From: Portulaca oleracea
Lineage: Eukaryota; Streptophyta; Magnoliopsida; Caryophyllales; Portulacaceae
DNA length: 64,000 nucleotides
Direction of reading: 5' to 3'
Assembly (NCBI GenBank): GCA_029582165.1
Contig: CM055868.1
Location: forward strand, 21,510,391-21,574,390
A program made the position numbers and the translations under genes. This document shows, in pieces, positions 35,874-47,252 of this stretch. Position 1 is the stretch's first letter. Each line of letters begins with the position of its first letter. A model generated the notes under the pieces. It did no database searches, was not told where the DNA came from, and saw only the letters and a list, made by a program, of their open reading frames with translations.

Positions 35874-36993
35874 TTATCCTTGAAGAGGACCAGTAGGGTT
35901 GTCATTCCTATAGGAAAAATTAGGGTGGTTTTTAAGCCCAGGATAGTAAGTGTTAGAATTCATGTCGTAATTTTGTCTAGGATTGCCAATATAATTGGCC
36001 TGTTGAACTTGTTCATTACTAACTCCACCTGTAGGGCAAGTAAAAGTTTCATGTTCGGTCGACTGACAGACATTGCAGGTCGGAGGGTTAGATGGCAAAC
36101 TCAATCGGTCCATTTTTTGCGTTAAAGAATCAAGTTTAGATGACAATAAAGAAATTGCATCAACATTAAACTTACCTCCCGCCTTTTGGCGGGGTTTAGA
36201 CCATTGATAAGAGTTGTTCGCTAGATGCTCGATCAAACTCGTGATTTGAGGCACAGTCTTGTCCATAAGGTCGCCTCCGGCTGGAGAGAGGATGTTTCCT
36301 CTCGTCGACTCATTTGCTCCATTGAAGAAGGATTGGATAGGAACCCATGGTTCGAATCCATGCTGGGGACATTGTCGAAGAATGTCCTTAAAATCTCTCC
36401 CAAGCATCGTACATTGACTCATCTGGCTCTTGTGTGAATATAGAAATCTGATTCCTTAGGCTGGTGAGCTTGCTTGGAGGAAAATAGTTCGCCAAAAAGG
36501 TTATGGCGAGTTTGTCGAACGTTGTGATTGAATTTGGTGGAAGCGAATCGAGCCACTCCCACGCTTTGCCTTCCAACGAGAACGGGAAGAGACGCAGTTT
36601 GATGGCGCCCTCTGACACGTTGTTGGCCTTGTAAGTGTCACAAGTTTGACGAAAAAGTCGCAGATGTCGGTTCGGATTTTCGTTAGTCAATCCATGGAAC
36701 GGTGATTTTGCCACCAAGTTGATTAGAGATTGACGTAGTTCAAAGTCGTTCGCTTGGATGGTGGGAACGTTGATTGTTGGTAACGAGTTGGTGACATTGG
36801 GAGTCAGATACTGCTAGAATGTCTTTGGTCGTTGTTCTTCCATCTCTTCTTCCTTTTCTTATTCCGATTCTAGCTCCTCTTCGTCCGTTTCTTGATTTTC
36901 TTGAAATTCTTTCTCCATTCTTGCTCTTTTCCTTCTCTCTTGAAGCGTGCGTTCGATTTCGGGATCGTACTCGAAAGAGAAATCTTTTTGCAT
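35874..36993 (-). pseudogene. Gag of the Athila-like derivative
   Basis: The likely start is ATG at 36993-36991 (MQKDFSFEYDPEIER). Stops lie near 36859 and 36816. The capsid-like retrotransposon gag domain follows (NRHLRLFRQTCDTYK, EWLDSLPPNSITTFDKL, YFPPSKLTSLRNQI). An extra T near 36390 shifts the frame inside DAWERFKDIL. The second frame carries CPQHGFEPWVPIQSFFNG and a CCHC-like knuckle CNVCQSTEHETFTCP. Not translatable as one protein. Confidence 0.8.
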
Positions 36994-37115
36994 AAACCTG
37001 AAAAAGACAAAAACAAGAACACCAAGCGTAATAAAGAAAAATAAATAAAAATAACAAAAATTAAATAACCTAGTCACCCAGAGCGCGCTCGTCCAATGGC
37101 GGTTGGGGGAACAAA

Positions 37116-37133
37116 TCCCCGACAACAGCGCCA
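37116..37133 (-). other. Primer binding site (tRNA-Asp type)
   Basis: On the minus strand TGGCGCTGTTGTCGGGGA lies 6 bases after the 5' LTR end. It differs at two positions from the tRNA-Asp complement TGGCGCCGTTGCCGGGGA used by Athila-type elements. Confidence 0.8.
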
Positions 37134-37139
37134 AAAACT

Positions 37140-38582
37140 TGACAGACCTAAAACGTATAGGTGTCTGTGTACCGCAAGTGTACAGGTCTGTATAGTAATA
37201 AAATATCGTTATCTCTCAGAGAATTTGCGTTCAACCACGCACTGAACTAGTTCGCTACAAAGAATGCTAGGTCGATCCAAGGGTAGTTGTAAGGTTTTCT
37301 AAACTAAACTAGGAAAACAGGAATTTTTAGGGTTTAACCAATTAATTAAAAACGTTCAGGGAGTCCACTCTAGTCAATCAATCAAATTATTAACAATCCC
37401 GGTGGAGGTAACAAGATAATTCGAGGTCTATAATATTTCTAGGCCTTATCACTTCGATCTTTCGATCCTAGCTGAGTTATAGTGATTAGACTAAACATTA
37501 TTTCTAACTATTTAATCTAGTCAAAGATAAGAACTGATTATAAATTGACCCTAAGCAAGAATCATTATGTCTAACTATTTTCTAAACCTATTCAATCTAC
37601 GCAATCCAATTCAAGACTCAAACTGTCGTTCTTTTGTCGAGAATCTAAAACCAGGTACAAACTCAAACTGTCGTTCTATTGCCAAATTACCATGACATAC
37701 ATTACACGCAGATTAAACGACTAAAAAGGATAACCTATCACCGAGACTGTTTTCAAATTCAATCAATAGACATCAAGTTTATCCCCCAAACAAAGGAAAT
37801 TAGCTACTCATAATTCTGAAAGTAAACATTGCGAAATCTAAACAAGAACAAGAAAGCATGAAAGTAAAGTAGAAATAAACCGTGTTAGAATTGGCGGAAT
37901 CGATCTCTTCGTGTCACTCGAATCGATCTCTTTCGTGTTCTTCGATCACTAACAACAATTTAATCTAATAACAATGTTTTTGGAAATTAACGGTAAAGAA
38001 ACTAGTCTAAGTCTATGCTAAAAGCTCCCTAAAACTGCTCTCAAAACCATACAAAGCTGCGTAAAAACTGATAGAAAAATCGATGCTTTAAATGGCGGAA
38101 ATCAGGCCCCATTCATAGGGCCGGATTAGGGCATAAAACGCGGCCTGTGTTTTAGAAACGTTGGTTGCGTTTTGCCTAAAAGGTGAAGCTTCTCCGTGTC
38201 TGGGCGCTGGCTGCGCTCAAAAAACGCCAGCTGCGTTTTTCCCTTTTTCGCCTTCTGAAGCTCCTGGATAAGGCGCGGGCTGTGTTTTCAAAACGCTGGC
38301 TGCGCCTTGTTCCTCCACTCTAACTGGGTTTGGGCCGTGGCTCATTGGGTCGTTTTTCCTTATTTTTTTCTTCTTCAACATCTTTTTTATTTTCCATGAT
38401 TTTTGCTATTTCTCCTCCAATTCTTCATGCTTTTTGACGTAATTCCACCAATTCCTGTAAAACATACCAAACTCGCGAACAAGTGTATAAATCACAGAAA
38501 TTGTCATAAAAATACGAGATATAAAAAGCATGAAACTAACATGATTTGAGCCCTAAAAACTCTATATAAAAACGACTTATCA
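37140..38582 (-). repeat. 5' LTR of Athila-like derivative
   Basis: Partner of 28883-30337, 1443 bp. It has the same ends and the same recurring GCTGGCTGCG/CGCAGC motifs at 38140-38310. It lies next to the primer site, which fixes it as the 5' LTR of a minus-strand element. Confidence 0.92.
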
Positions 38583-38587
38583 GTAAG

Positions 38588-39470
38588 CTGGATGTTTTTA
38601 GTTAGGAAGTTATATATTACGATGTATTAAGTTAGTAGAAGTCAGTTTAGAATTAGCTAAGGGAGATTAGCAGGTTTCTTCATGTTTAGGAAACCTCTAA
38701 TTGAACTGATTAAGGATTGGGTATATATAGCCTATTTCCAGGTGCTTGTAAGAACGAATCAGTGATTTGAATAGATATTTGAGTGCCTTATTGAGCCTAT
38801 CGTTTGTGAGTAACGGTAAACTCTCAATTGGCTAAGTCAACTTCAGTATCTAGGATTGTCAATCTTAGTGGCTAAAACCCTGTGGGTTAGGGGGTAATTA
38901 GGGATGTGAATAGGAGATTAGGAATGGGTTAGCACCTTAGTGAGAAACTAAGGTGGGAAATCACTTTCTCACTCCAATCCTTCCCTCAAGTGTGATGTAT
39001 TCGGGTCCGAAAGCTCCTGAATACATCGAACACTTGCCATTGAAGGTTAGAGATGGGATGGTTGATGCTCGCAATGAAAATGGGAATGAGGTTAATTAGG
39101 AAATTCCGTTATATTAACCCTCCGGGTCCGTGGTGGACTTTGAGATAGTTAATCCGGACGATCCTCGAAAGAGGAAGGCCGGTGGGTATTTTCTAACGGA
39201 GTTACGATTTGATTTCCCTTCTTTGGTTACTCTTTTAGTGTAAAACCTATTTCCTTGATCCCATTTGCATCCTGAAAATCTCCCGAACCCCATTCTCTCA
39301 CCTTGATTAAATTGTAATATATTCTATGCTCTGTTTTTCTTAGCTATCGACGAAGAAATCTTGTTCTCAAGTGACCTTAAACCTTACCTAGACCTAGCAA
39401 CTTGGACTTAAGCCCCTTGCTCCTCGAGAAGAACGACATAAAAAAATCGGATTATACAAACCACGTTACA
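38588..39470 (+). repeat. Right part of an Athila-like 5' LTR
   Basis: A TATA box GTATATATAG near 38720 is followed by a leader and the end ACGTTACA at 39470, six bases before the primer site. The LTR start must lie left of 28878 and was not located. Confidence 0.6.
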
Positions 39471-39475
39471 CAAAA

Positions 39476-39493
39476 AGGCGCCATTGCCGGGGA
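39476..39493 (+). other. Primer binding site (tRNA-Asp type)
   Basis: AGGCGCCATTGCCGGGGA differs at two positions from the tRNA-Asp complement TGGCGCCGTTGCCGGGGA. Confidence 0.85.
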
Positions 39494-40229
39494 GCAAGCG
39501 CCCCTAGCTTAGTTTCCTAGTTTTAGGTTATTTAAGATAACTTCCATTGCTAGAGATTAGGTGTCTTAAGTCGTGAAGAATTGGATTCTCTTGTTGTTCT
39601 CTTGCGTATGCAGACCCGTTCTTGGGGTAGCCGACTGCCATTTACACCATCGAATCCAAATCTCGAGAATATTATTTGTCAGGCGAACGCTAGTTCGAGA
39701 CATAAGCGACAACAAAGAGAGCTAAGGAGACTAGAATTCCAAATGGCCGAAGGACCACCTGATCCACCTTGCACCCTAGCTTCGTATTCTTTAACATCCT
39801 CGGGTACGAGAGGCAACCGTATCGTGTTACCCGATCTACCAGCAAATGCATCATTAGAGTTCAAACCTTATTTACTTGATATATTCAAGAGCACCCCATA
39901 CCGTAGAAGCGAACACGAGAACCCCACTGACCATATTAACAAGTTTGAACAATGTATTGGGTTCGTACATATGCATGGTGTTTCATCCGAGTATATGAAA
40001 CTGAGTTCTTCCCTCTCACCTTGAAGGGAAAGGCACTAATGTGGCTTAATACTTGTCCACCGGGCACTTATTCCTCCTTGGACACTCTTAGCCGAGATTT
40101 TCTTCAGAGGTTCTTTCCGACCAATGAAACATGTAGATTGTGGCAACCTATCATAAGTTTTACACAAGAACCCGGTGAGACTTTATTTGAAGCGTGGGGG
40201 AGGTTCAAAGGCCTCCAACGAAGGTGTCC

Positions 40230-42289
40230 TAGGGATGGCAATGGGGCAGGGAATTCCCGAACCCGCCGGGGCCTCACCCCGCTCTGGGGAAAAATCCCCC
40301 CCATTAGGGATGGGGACGGGGACGATTTTCTAAAATGCGCTCGGGGACGGGGCAGGGATGGGGATAAAATTTTCCCCATCCCCGTCCCCATTTCCCCCGC
40401 CGGGGAGAATTCCCCGTCCCCATCCCCGAATCCCGTCCCCGAAAATGTTAAAATTACTATATAACCTTTATATATATTGAATATATATATTAATGGGAAG
40501 GACAAACTAGTAATTTTCGAACTTATTCTTCGAAACCCTAACCTGAATTAGCAACCGCTTCCCTCCTCCTCCGTTTTCCATTCGCTGAATCTCTCACTGC
40601 CTCACTCGGTCGCTTAGACACTCACTGTCTGCTTCACTCGCTCCTCCCTTCTCTGAAATCTGAATCGCTGAATATTTGCTCCACTCCCTCCTAAACTCTT
40701 CGGCCTTCGCTGAATCGTTGCTCCCTCCTCTCAATGCGTGCGTTCGTTCTCTCAAGTCTCGGTGTGTTGTTTCGTTCGCTGAATGTCTGCTCGCTCGGTC
40801 AGTTGGTTTTGTTTTTTTTTTTCTATTACATTCTCAGATCTCCCTCTCATTCTCTCAACTCTCACTCTCACACTCTAATTCCAAAAAATTGCTTAGAGGT
40901 ACCCTCTATTTTGCAGAAACTATTGTTTGGGGACCACATTATTAAAAATTATATTAGGGTGCACAGCGTTGTTAAATATCTATTTTTTGGGAACAAAGTT
41001 GCCGGAAATGACCAGAATCCAGCTAAAAATGTTAAAAGGACTAACCTACCCTCGTATTAATTGTAAAATTACTAACCCAACCATTGAAATTTAATTTTCA
41101 AGACATGAATAAATGGAGCTGAGAACACCGATTCTATGGAATGTTCACCTGAAAAATTCCCAGTTCACTTCCTTCAATGAGAACTCTAATCTGTCTTCAC
41201 CCAGAAAAACCCCATTTTCTTCCCAAATTTCCTTCATTTAATTCTCAAACTAGGAATCCCATTATGGGTTTTGATATTTACATTACGGATAGTGTGAACA
41301 GTCGCTAGTGCTCCACTATTTCATATGTAATTAGGGATGCTGTATTGACTTCAGAAGCCTAAATTTGTATGAGCAATATTCTAATTATACAGCAGATGAT
41401 TCTTTACTTTGTAACTGAGTAGCAGACAGGGAAACAAAGGGTTGGGTTAGTAATTTTTTAATTAATATGAGGGTAGGTTAGTCCTTTAACATTTTTAGCC
41501 GGATTCTGGTCATTTTCCAACCACTTTGTCCCCAAAAACTAGATATTTAACAACGCTGTTCACCCTAATATAATTTCTAATAATGTGGTCCCCAAAAAAT
41601 CGTTTCCGCAAAATAGAGGGTACCTCTAAGCAATTTTTTGCTCTAATTATCACAATATAATTACAATATAATTTCTTATGTAAGTGATGCTGAGATTATA
41701 TTATTTTCTGAGAAACTGTGCCCTTAGGCCATTGTGGGTGTCATATGTTCGCCTGATTTCTGGATTCAATTTGAATTTTTATTATGGATAGTGGTCTATG
41801 CTAGGCTGCTGAATTGTGTGTATGTTTTGTTGGTGGAAGATTTGCAAGCATTGGACTGCTCTTATGCGTCAATTTATAAACTGTGCTCTTATGCTTCAAT
41901 TATTCGTGTTGTTTGTAAATTGTAATACTAAAGGTCTAACGAATGATGTTGTGGTGTTAGTTCATATGTTCATGTTCAAATTTATGATGTATTATTGTTT
42001 GATTTTGATGTATTATTGCTTGAGAAAGTTAAATACGTTGTATTTTGAACAAGTTATAATCCGGGTCCAGTTAGAAATCAGATCCGATTAAAATGTGGTT
42101 AGAGTTTTGACAGGTTTAAAAAATCCTCGTTGGATCCTCGTTGGGGATGGGGAATCCGCGGGGATGGGGATTGGGCAAGAATCATTCCCTGAAGCGGCGA
42201 TGGGGAAGGGGATGGGGATGAGTTTCGGAAACGGGGATGGGGACGGGGGTATACTCCCCCATCCCCGATCCGCCCCGTTGCCATCCCTA
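40230..42289. mobile_element. Non-autonomous hAT element inside the gag gene
   Basis: It is flanked by an exact 8-bp duplication, AGGTGTCC (40222-40229 and 42290-42297). The inverted ends TAGGGATGGCAA and TTGCCATCCCTA are hAT-type. Both subterminal parts carry clusters of GGGGACGGGG/CCCCGTCCCC, probable transposase contact sites. No transposase frame is left. The 40530-40870 part looks like a gene leader (CTCACT/GCTGAATC repeats). A second transposon sits inside at 40882. Confidence 0.92.
40882..41640. mobile_element. Foldback (MULE-like) element inside the hAT element
   Basis: The arms are about 200 bp (40882 to about 41095, and about 41437-41640), ending CAAAAAATTGCTTAGAGG and its complement. 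CTCTAATT flanks both sides (40873-40880 and 41641-41648); with the next base the duplication is 9 bp with one mismatch. Long arms and that size suggest a Mutator-like MITE. No gene. Confidence 0.8.
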
Positions 42290-42540
42290 AGGTGTCCTAA
42301 CCATAATTTAGAAGATTGGCTCCTTCTACATCACTTCTATTCCGGATTATGCAGCTCTTTACGGGAGTCTATTGATCATGCTTTTGGTGGCGTGTTTCTT
42401 AAGAAGACAGCGGAAGAGGGGAATGTGTTCTTACATGAGTTATCTCAAAATTCTCGACACTGGGGAGGAGGTCTTGGCTCTAGGGATAGAGGCGCTCCTT
42501 TGGAGAGCAACCCAACTATCAAGTTCTTATGAACGTCGTG

Positions 42541-42936
42541 CTATAAATGCAACAAAAGAAGGCTCTTGATGAGACCACGAGGCAAGTAAAAGTTGCCCAG
42601 GAGATGCAAGTACTCATGCCCACCCTGGTTGCTAGAACTATTGCTTGTGTGTATTGTGGAGGACCGCACCTTTCGCAACAATGTAGTTAATGTCAACCCG
42701 AGCAAGTGCAAGTCGTTTACCCCAATAACAATCTTTCTTATACTACCCAACAGCCTGTTCACCCTCGTGGGAACTATGCATACAATCAACAAACCTCACA
42801 AAATCGAAACCCACCTCCCGGATTCCAAAACCAAAATCGCGGCCCATACCATTAAAACAATCAAACTCCACAAAATGCCCACCATGACCACTCATCCCAA
42901 ACCTCTAAGCCACCTCAAGAGCTTTCTATTGAGCAA
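42541..42936 (+). other. Decayed end of gag
   Basis: Pieces resembling the gag C-terminal region (knuckle-like VYCGGPHLSQQC near 42645, GNYAYNQQ near 42765, NPPPGFQNQN near 42808) are spread over shifted frames. Confidence 0.5.
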
Positions 42937-44467
42937 TTGTTGCAAAAGATTTCATTAAACCAAGATAGGGATCAAGCGCGTCTCAAAAACCTTGAGATAC
43001 AATTAGCTCAAATTGTGCAACAAGCTAAACTCATTCAATCTCTTCCTAGCCAACCTCAACCGAACCCCAAGGGTCAACTAAATGCAATCACTCTAAGGAG
43101 CGGGAGAGAGGTTGAGGGTCCTAAGATGGTGGATGAGAGTACTTTCGGAGAGAAAGAAGGAGATGTGGTAGATATTATCGAGGAGGAGGATTTTGAGGAA
43201 AAAGAGGAAAGTGAGTTGAACGTAGTAGAGGGAAGTAAGGGAGTATGTGAGGAAGAGCAAGGAGAAAAATTGAGCTTTGAAGATCAGTTAGTTGAAAAGG
43301 AGAAAGTCGAAATGGAGAGAGTGAGAAAAGGAAAAGGAGTTATGAGAGATGATGATTCAAGCCATAACGTGGTGAAGCCAAAGACCCAACCACCACTGGT
43401 TCCTTTTTCCCGACCGATTGGCTAAACCAAAAATGGAGGCAAAGTTTTCCAAGTTTATAGAGATGCTTAAGAAACTTCAAGTGAATATCCCATTTTTGGA
43501 TGCCATTTTTGAAGTTCCTACATTTGAAAAGCATCTCAAGGAACTCCTTACAAGCAAAAGAAGGATCAAAGAGGAGTCTACGATTCATTTGACGGCTGAC
43601 TGTAGTGCCATCATCGGGAACAAAACCCCGGAGAAGCTTGCTGATCCTGGGAGTTTTTCCATCCCGTGTACCATTAGAGATATGAAGATTGGGTGAGCTA
43701 TATGCGATTTGGGGGCTAGCGTGAGTGTTATGCCATAATCAATATGCCACAAGCTAAATCTTGATGATTTGACCCCTACTACAACCAATTTTCAACTTGT
43801 CGATCGTTCTGTACAGCGACCGTTGGGTAATTTGGAAGATATACCAGTTCAAGTTGGAAGGTTTCTAATACCATGTGACTTTGTTATCTTGGAAATGGAT
43901 GAGGATGTCAAAATGCCAATTATTTTGGGACGTCCATTCCTCGCAACATCCGGTGCAATGATTGATGTGAAGAACGGTCGTATGTCACTTCACATTGGAA
44001 AGGACAGTATTGTCTTCAACCTTGAAGGGTCTTTGAGGAACCCTTCATTTGGAGATTCATGTTATGCCATGGACATCATGGAGGTGTTTGTTAATGAGTA
44101 TGTGGAGGAGTCTCATATCCTAGAGTCTTCTTGTGATGATCCCTTGGGAGGGAGTCTTCTTGAGTCTTTTCAATTTGATCCCGAGGGTACCGACATCACA
44201 TTCCTTTCCGATCTCCTTGATTCAACACCAACTCATGATGAGATTTCTCTTGATGAACCTTACTTTGAATGTATGGAGATCCAAGAGGTCTTATGCAAAG
44301 GTATGACTTCTTCTACTTCCAATCCCTCTCTCCCTCAATTAGAACTCAAACCCTTACCCCCTTCTTTAAGATATGCTTTCTTAGATGAAAATGAATATTA
44401 CCATGTAATTGTTAATTCCAAATTGCAAGATCCTGAGCTTTCTAAGTTGCTTGACCTTTTGAGATAG
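42937..44467 (+). pseudogene. Protease region of the Athila-like element
   Basis: The first frame carries QLNAITLRSGREVEGP, a conserved Athila gag-protease linker, and an acidic stretch. The frame changes near 43420. The protease motif reads AICDLGASVSVMP at about 43698, after a TGA at 43694-43696 and before a TAA near 43738. A third frame from 43769 carries the closing motif IILGRPFLATSGAMIDVKNG. The frame then runs to a TAG at 44465-44467 with the start of the RT linker. The DLGA variant is common in this lineage. Confidence 0.8.
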
Positions 44468-44640
44468 CACAAGGGTGCCTTAGGGTATAGGATTGAGGAT
44501 TTGAAGGGTATCTCACCGACCTTTTGCATGCACTCTATAGATTTTATGGATAATGAAACCTACTAGGCAGCGACAACGTAGATTAAATCCTAACATGCAA
44601 GAATTCGTTAAGCTTTTGGCCGCCAAGATCATCTTCCCCA

Positions 44641-46020
44641 TTGCCAATAGCGAATGGTAGCCTGATCCAATGTGTTCCAAAGAAAGGAGGGATAGCCGTA
44701 GTGGAAAAAGAAAAACATGAGCTTGTGAGTACTAGAACCGTCAAGGGATGGCGGATGTGTATAGATTATCGTCAATTAAACAAGTTCACTAAGAAAGATC
44801 ACTTTCCCCTCCCCTTCATTGACCATATGATAGAGAGGTTAGCGGGTCATTCTTACTTTTGTTTTTTAGACGAATACTCAGGATTTTTCCAGATTCCCAT
44901 CTATCCCGCACACCAAGAGAAAACCACTTTTACCTATCCTTATGGGACTTTTGCCTATAGGAGAATGCCTTTTGGTTTATGTAACGCGCCCAACACCATT
45001 CAAAGGTGCATGATGGAGATTTTTGGTGATTATATTGAACATTTCATGGATGTTTTCATGGATGATTTCTCTTTTTATGGTCATTCATTTGATGATTGTT
45101 TGAGTAACTTGGAAAAAATTATCATTCGTTGTGAAGAAGTTGATTTAGTTCTGAATTGGGAGAAGCGCCACTTTATGGTAGAGGAGGGAATTGTTTTGGG
45201 ACATGTGATTTCATCTAGGGGCATCGAAGTAGACAAGGCGAAAGTGGAAGTGATTGAGTGCCTACCACCCCCGATTTTCGTCAAAGGGGTGCGTATTTTC
45301 CTTGGACACGCCGACTTTTATCGCCGATTTGTCAAGGACTTTTCGAAAATTGCTCGTCCTTTGAAAGACCTCTTGTGTAAAGATGCCCCGTTGTTATTTA
45401 CTGACGAGTGCCTTGAGTCTTTCTACAGGTTGAAACAAGCGCTTATCTCAACACTGGTAGTCCAACCTCCGGATTGGACTATACCATTTGAGATCATGGC
45501 CGACGCAAGTGACTTGCCTATTGGAGCTTGTCTAGTACAAACAAAAGATAGGCAGCGGTGAGTTATTTATTATGCGAGCCATGCGCTTGATAGTGCACAA
45601 AAGAATTATACCACCGCGGAGAAAGAACTCTTGGCGATCATATTTGCCCTAAACAAGTTTCGACAATATCTTATGTTCTCCCGAGTCATTGTTTATACGG
45701 ATCATGCGGCAATTAAGTTTTTGATAGGTAAGAAGGAGACCAAGCCAAGGCTTATTCGATGGGTTCTTCTCATGCAAGAGTTTGATTTGGAAATCCAAGA
45801 CAAAGTCGGAACGAAAAACGTAGTTTCTTACCATTTGTCTAGAATCCTTGTTGATTTGGAGTCTCAACCCATTAAAGACTCTTTTCCGGATGAGCATCTT
45901 TTTTCCATCAAGCACAACCATCCTTGGTCTACGGATATTATAAATTTTTTGGCAAGTAAAGTGGCTCCCCAAAACCTCACTCTGCACCAAATTAAAGGAA
46001 TAGATTTTTCCATAATGTGA
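44641..46020 (+). pseudogene. Reverse transcriptase and RNase H of the Athila-like element
   Basis: One frame with a single TGA at 45559-45561 between the domains. RT motifs: WRMCIDYRQLNKFTKKDHFP, FAYRRMPFGLCNAP and the catalytic FMDDF (family YVDD/FMDD). RNase H: the first acidic residue lies in EIMADASD, the next in AEKELLAI, then [11 protein letters not shown]. In a working element this enzyme copies the RNA into DNA. The block joins the integrase with a frame change at about 46017. Confidence 0.85.
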
Positions 46021-47215
46021 AGCATTTTTATTGGGACAACCCATTTTTGTTCCGCTTGTGCAATGATGGCATGTATAGACGTTGTTTGGCTAAGAGTGAG
46101 GTGAAATCGGTGTTGACTCATTGTCATGACCTTCCCTGTGGAGGCCATGGAGGTTCCCACAAGACGGCTGCTATAGTGTTGCAAGCGGGTTACTGGTGGC
46201 CCACTTTATTTCGAGATGCTTATCTTCATGTTCGGGCGTGCGACAAATGTCAAAGATTCGGGAACATTTCCCGCCGCAATGAAGCGCCGCTCAATTATAT
46301 ACTTGAAGTGGAAGTTTTTGATGTATGGGGATTAGACTTCATGGGTCCATTCCCTTCTTCAAGGGGCTATCAATATATCCTTGTAGCGGTTGATTATGTT
46401 TCAAAGTGGATTGAAGCCATTCCCTGTGTTAGATGTGATGGGCAATCTGTGTCTAGGTTCTTGAAGAAGGTCATTTTTCTAGGTTTAGAATTCCAAGGGT
46501 TATCATTAGTGACAACGGTTCCCATTTCATTGAGAGGAGATTCAAGTCCTTGCTTTCTAAGTATGGTATAAACCATAAGAAGGGATTTCCCTACCACCCT
46601 CAAACCCAGGGCCAAGTTGAAATCTCAAATCGTGCTATCAAAGAATTTCTGGAGAAAATCGTAAACTCCTCAAGAAAAGATTGGGTAGATAAGCTTGACG
46701 ATGTTCTATGGGCTTACTGCACAGCTTATAAAACGCACATAGGGACTACCCCTTACCGTCTAGTCTATGGGAAAGCTTGTCATTTTTTCATAATACTTGA
46801 GCACAAGACTATGTGGACTATAAAGAAAATGAACTATGATCTCAAGGCGGCGGGTGTGAATCGCTTATTTCAGCTAGAAGAGCTTGAGGAGCTAAGGCGA
46901 TAATCATATGAGAACAATAAGATTTACAAGGAGCACACCAACGCTTCGCACGATAAAAGATTAAATCATCGTGAGTTTGAGGTAGGAGACCGAGTACTTA
47001 TCTTCAATTCAAGGCTTAAGATCTTCTCCAGGAAATTGAGATCAAGGTGTTCAGGACCGTTTGAGATTGTCAAGATCCTTCCCGCTTGTGTTGTTGAACT
47101 TAGGAATAACAAAGGGGATCATTTCAAAGTGAATTTTTCCAAGATACAGCCTTATGTGATGGGTGAAGCATATGCGGGGACCGTTGTGGTTGACCTCGCT
47201 GACCATGAAGATTGA
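46017..47215 (+). pseudogene. Integrase of the Athila-like element
   Basis: The HHCC zinc finger is visible (H-CHDLPCGGHGG, CDKCQRFG). Catalytic residues lie in GLDFMGPF (Asp), ISDNGSHF (Asp, after a frameshift near 46485) and [11 protein letters not shown] (Glu). The C-terminal domain continues after a TAA at 46901-46903, with EFEVGDRVLIFNSRLKIF and CSGPFEIVKI, and ends at TGA 47213-47215. The post-pol motif and an inserted element follow at once. Confidence 0.85.
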
Positions 47216-47252
47216 TGTAAACGATGGGTCGAGCTTGAGACCAAAAACAAGC

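Larger units (their letters stand above)
28883..38582 (-). mobile_element. Athila-like derivative lacking RT, RNase H and integrase
   Basis: A complete element with two LTRs (28883-30337 and 37140-38582) is flanked by GTAAG at 28878-28882 and 38583-38587. On the minus strand the order is 5' LTR, tRNA-Asp primer site, gag, protease, a spacer, an env-position ORF, a long 3' UTR, purine tract and 3' LTR. Directly after the protease ORF comes GTCGAGCTAACGACG-TCAAACAAAGC, the motif that follows the pol stop in Athila-type elements (compare 47228). The whole RT-to-integrase block therefore appears to be deleted. It probably moved with enzymes from a complete relative. It sits to the left of, and probably within, the LTR ending at 39470. 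Confidence 0.9.
39581..42540 (+). pseudogene. Gag of the Athila-like element, interrupted by a hAT element
   Basis: It starts near MQTRSWGSR at 39608. The gag domain is recognisable by NPTDHINKFEQCIGF, KGKALMWLNTCPPGTYSSLD, RDFLQRFFPTNE and QEPGETLFEAWGRFKGLQRRCP. The hAT insertion lies between 40230 and 42289. The gene resumes with CPNHNLEDWLLLHHFYSGLC and ends in decayed sequence near 42540. There is a frameshift near 40000 and later stops. Confidence 0.8.
38588..47252 (+). mobile_element. Autonomous-type Athila-like element, decayed and split
   Basis: It has the right part of an LTR (to 39470), a tRNA-Asp primer site, gag, protease, RT, RNase H and integrase in one direction. Its gag is interrupted by a hAT element (40230-42289). 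The post-pol motif (GTCGAGCTTGAGACC, AAAAACAAGC) is cut by the element at 47253, and the host sequence resumes at 58612. Its 5' LTR appears to be cut by the 28883-38582 insertion. No second copy of the LTR was found in the window. Confidence 0.8.
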
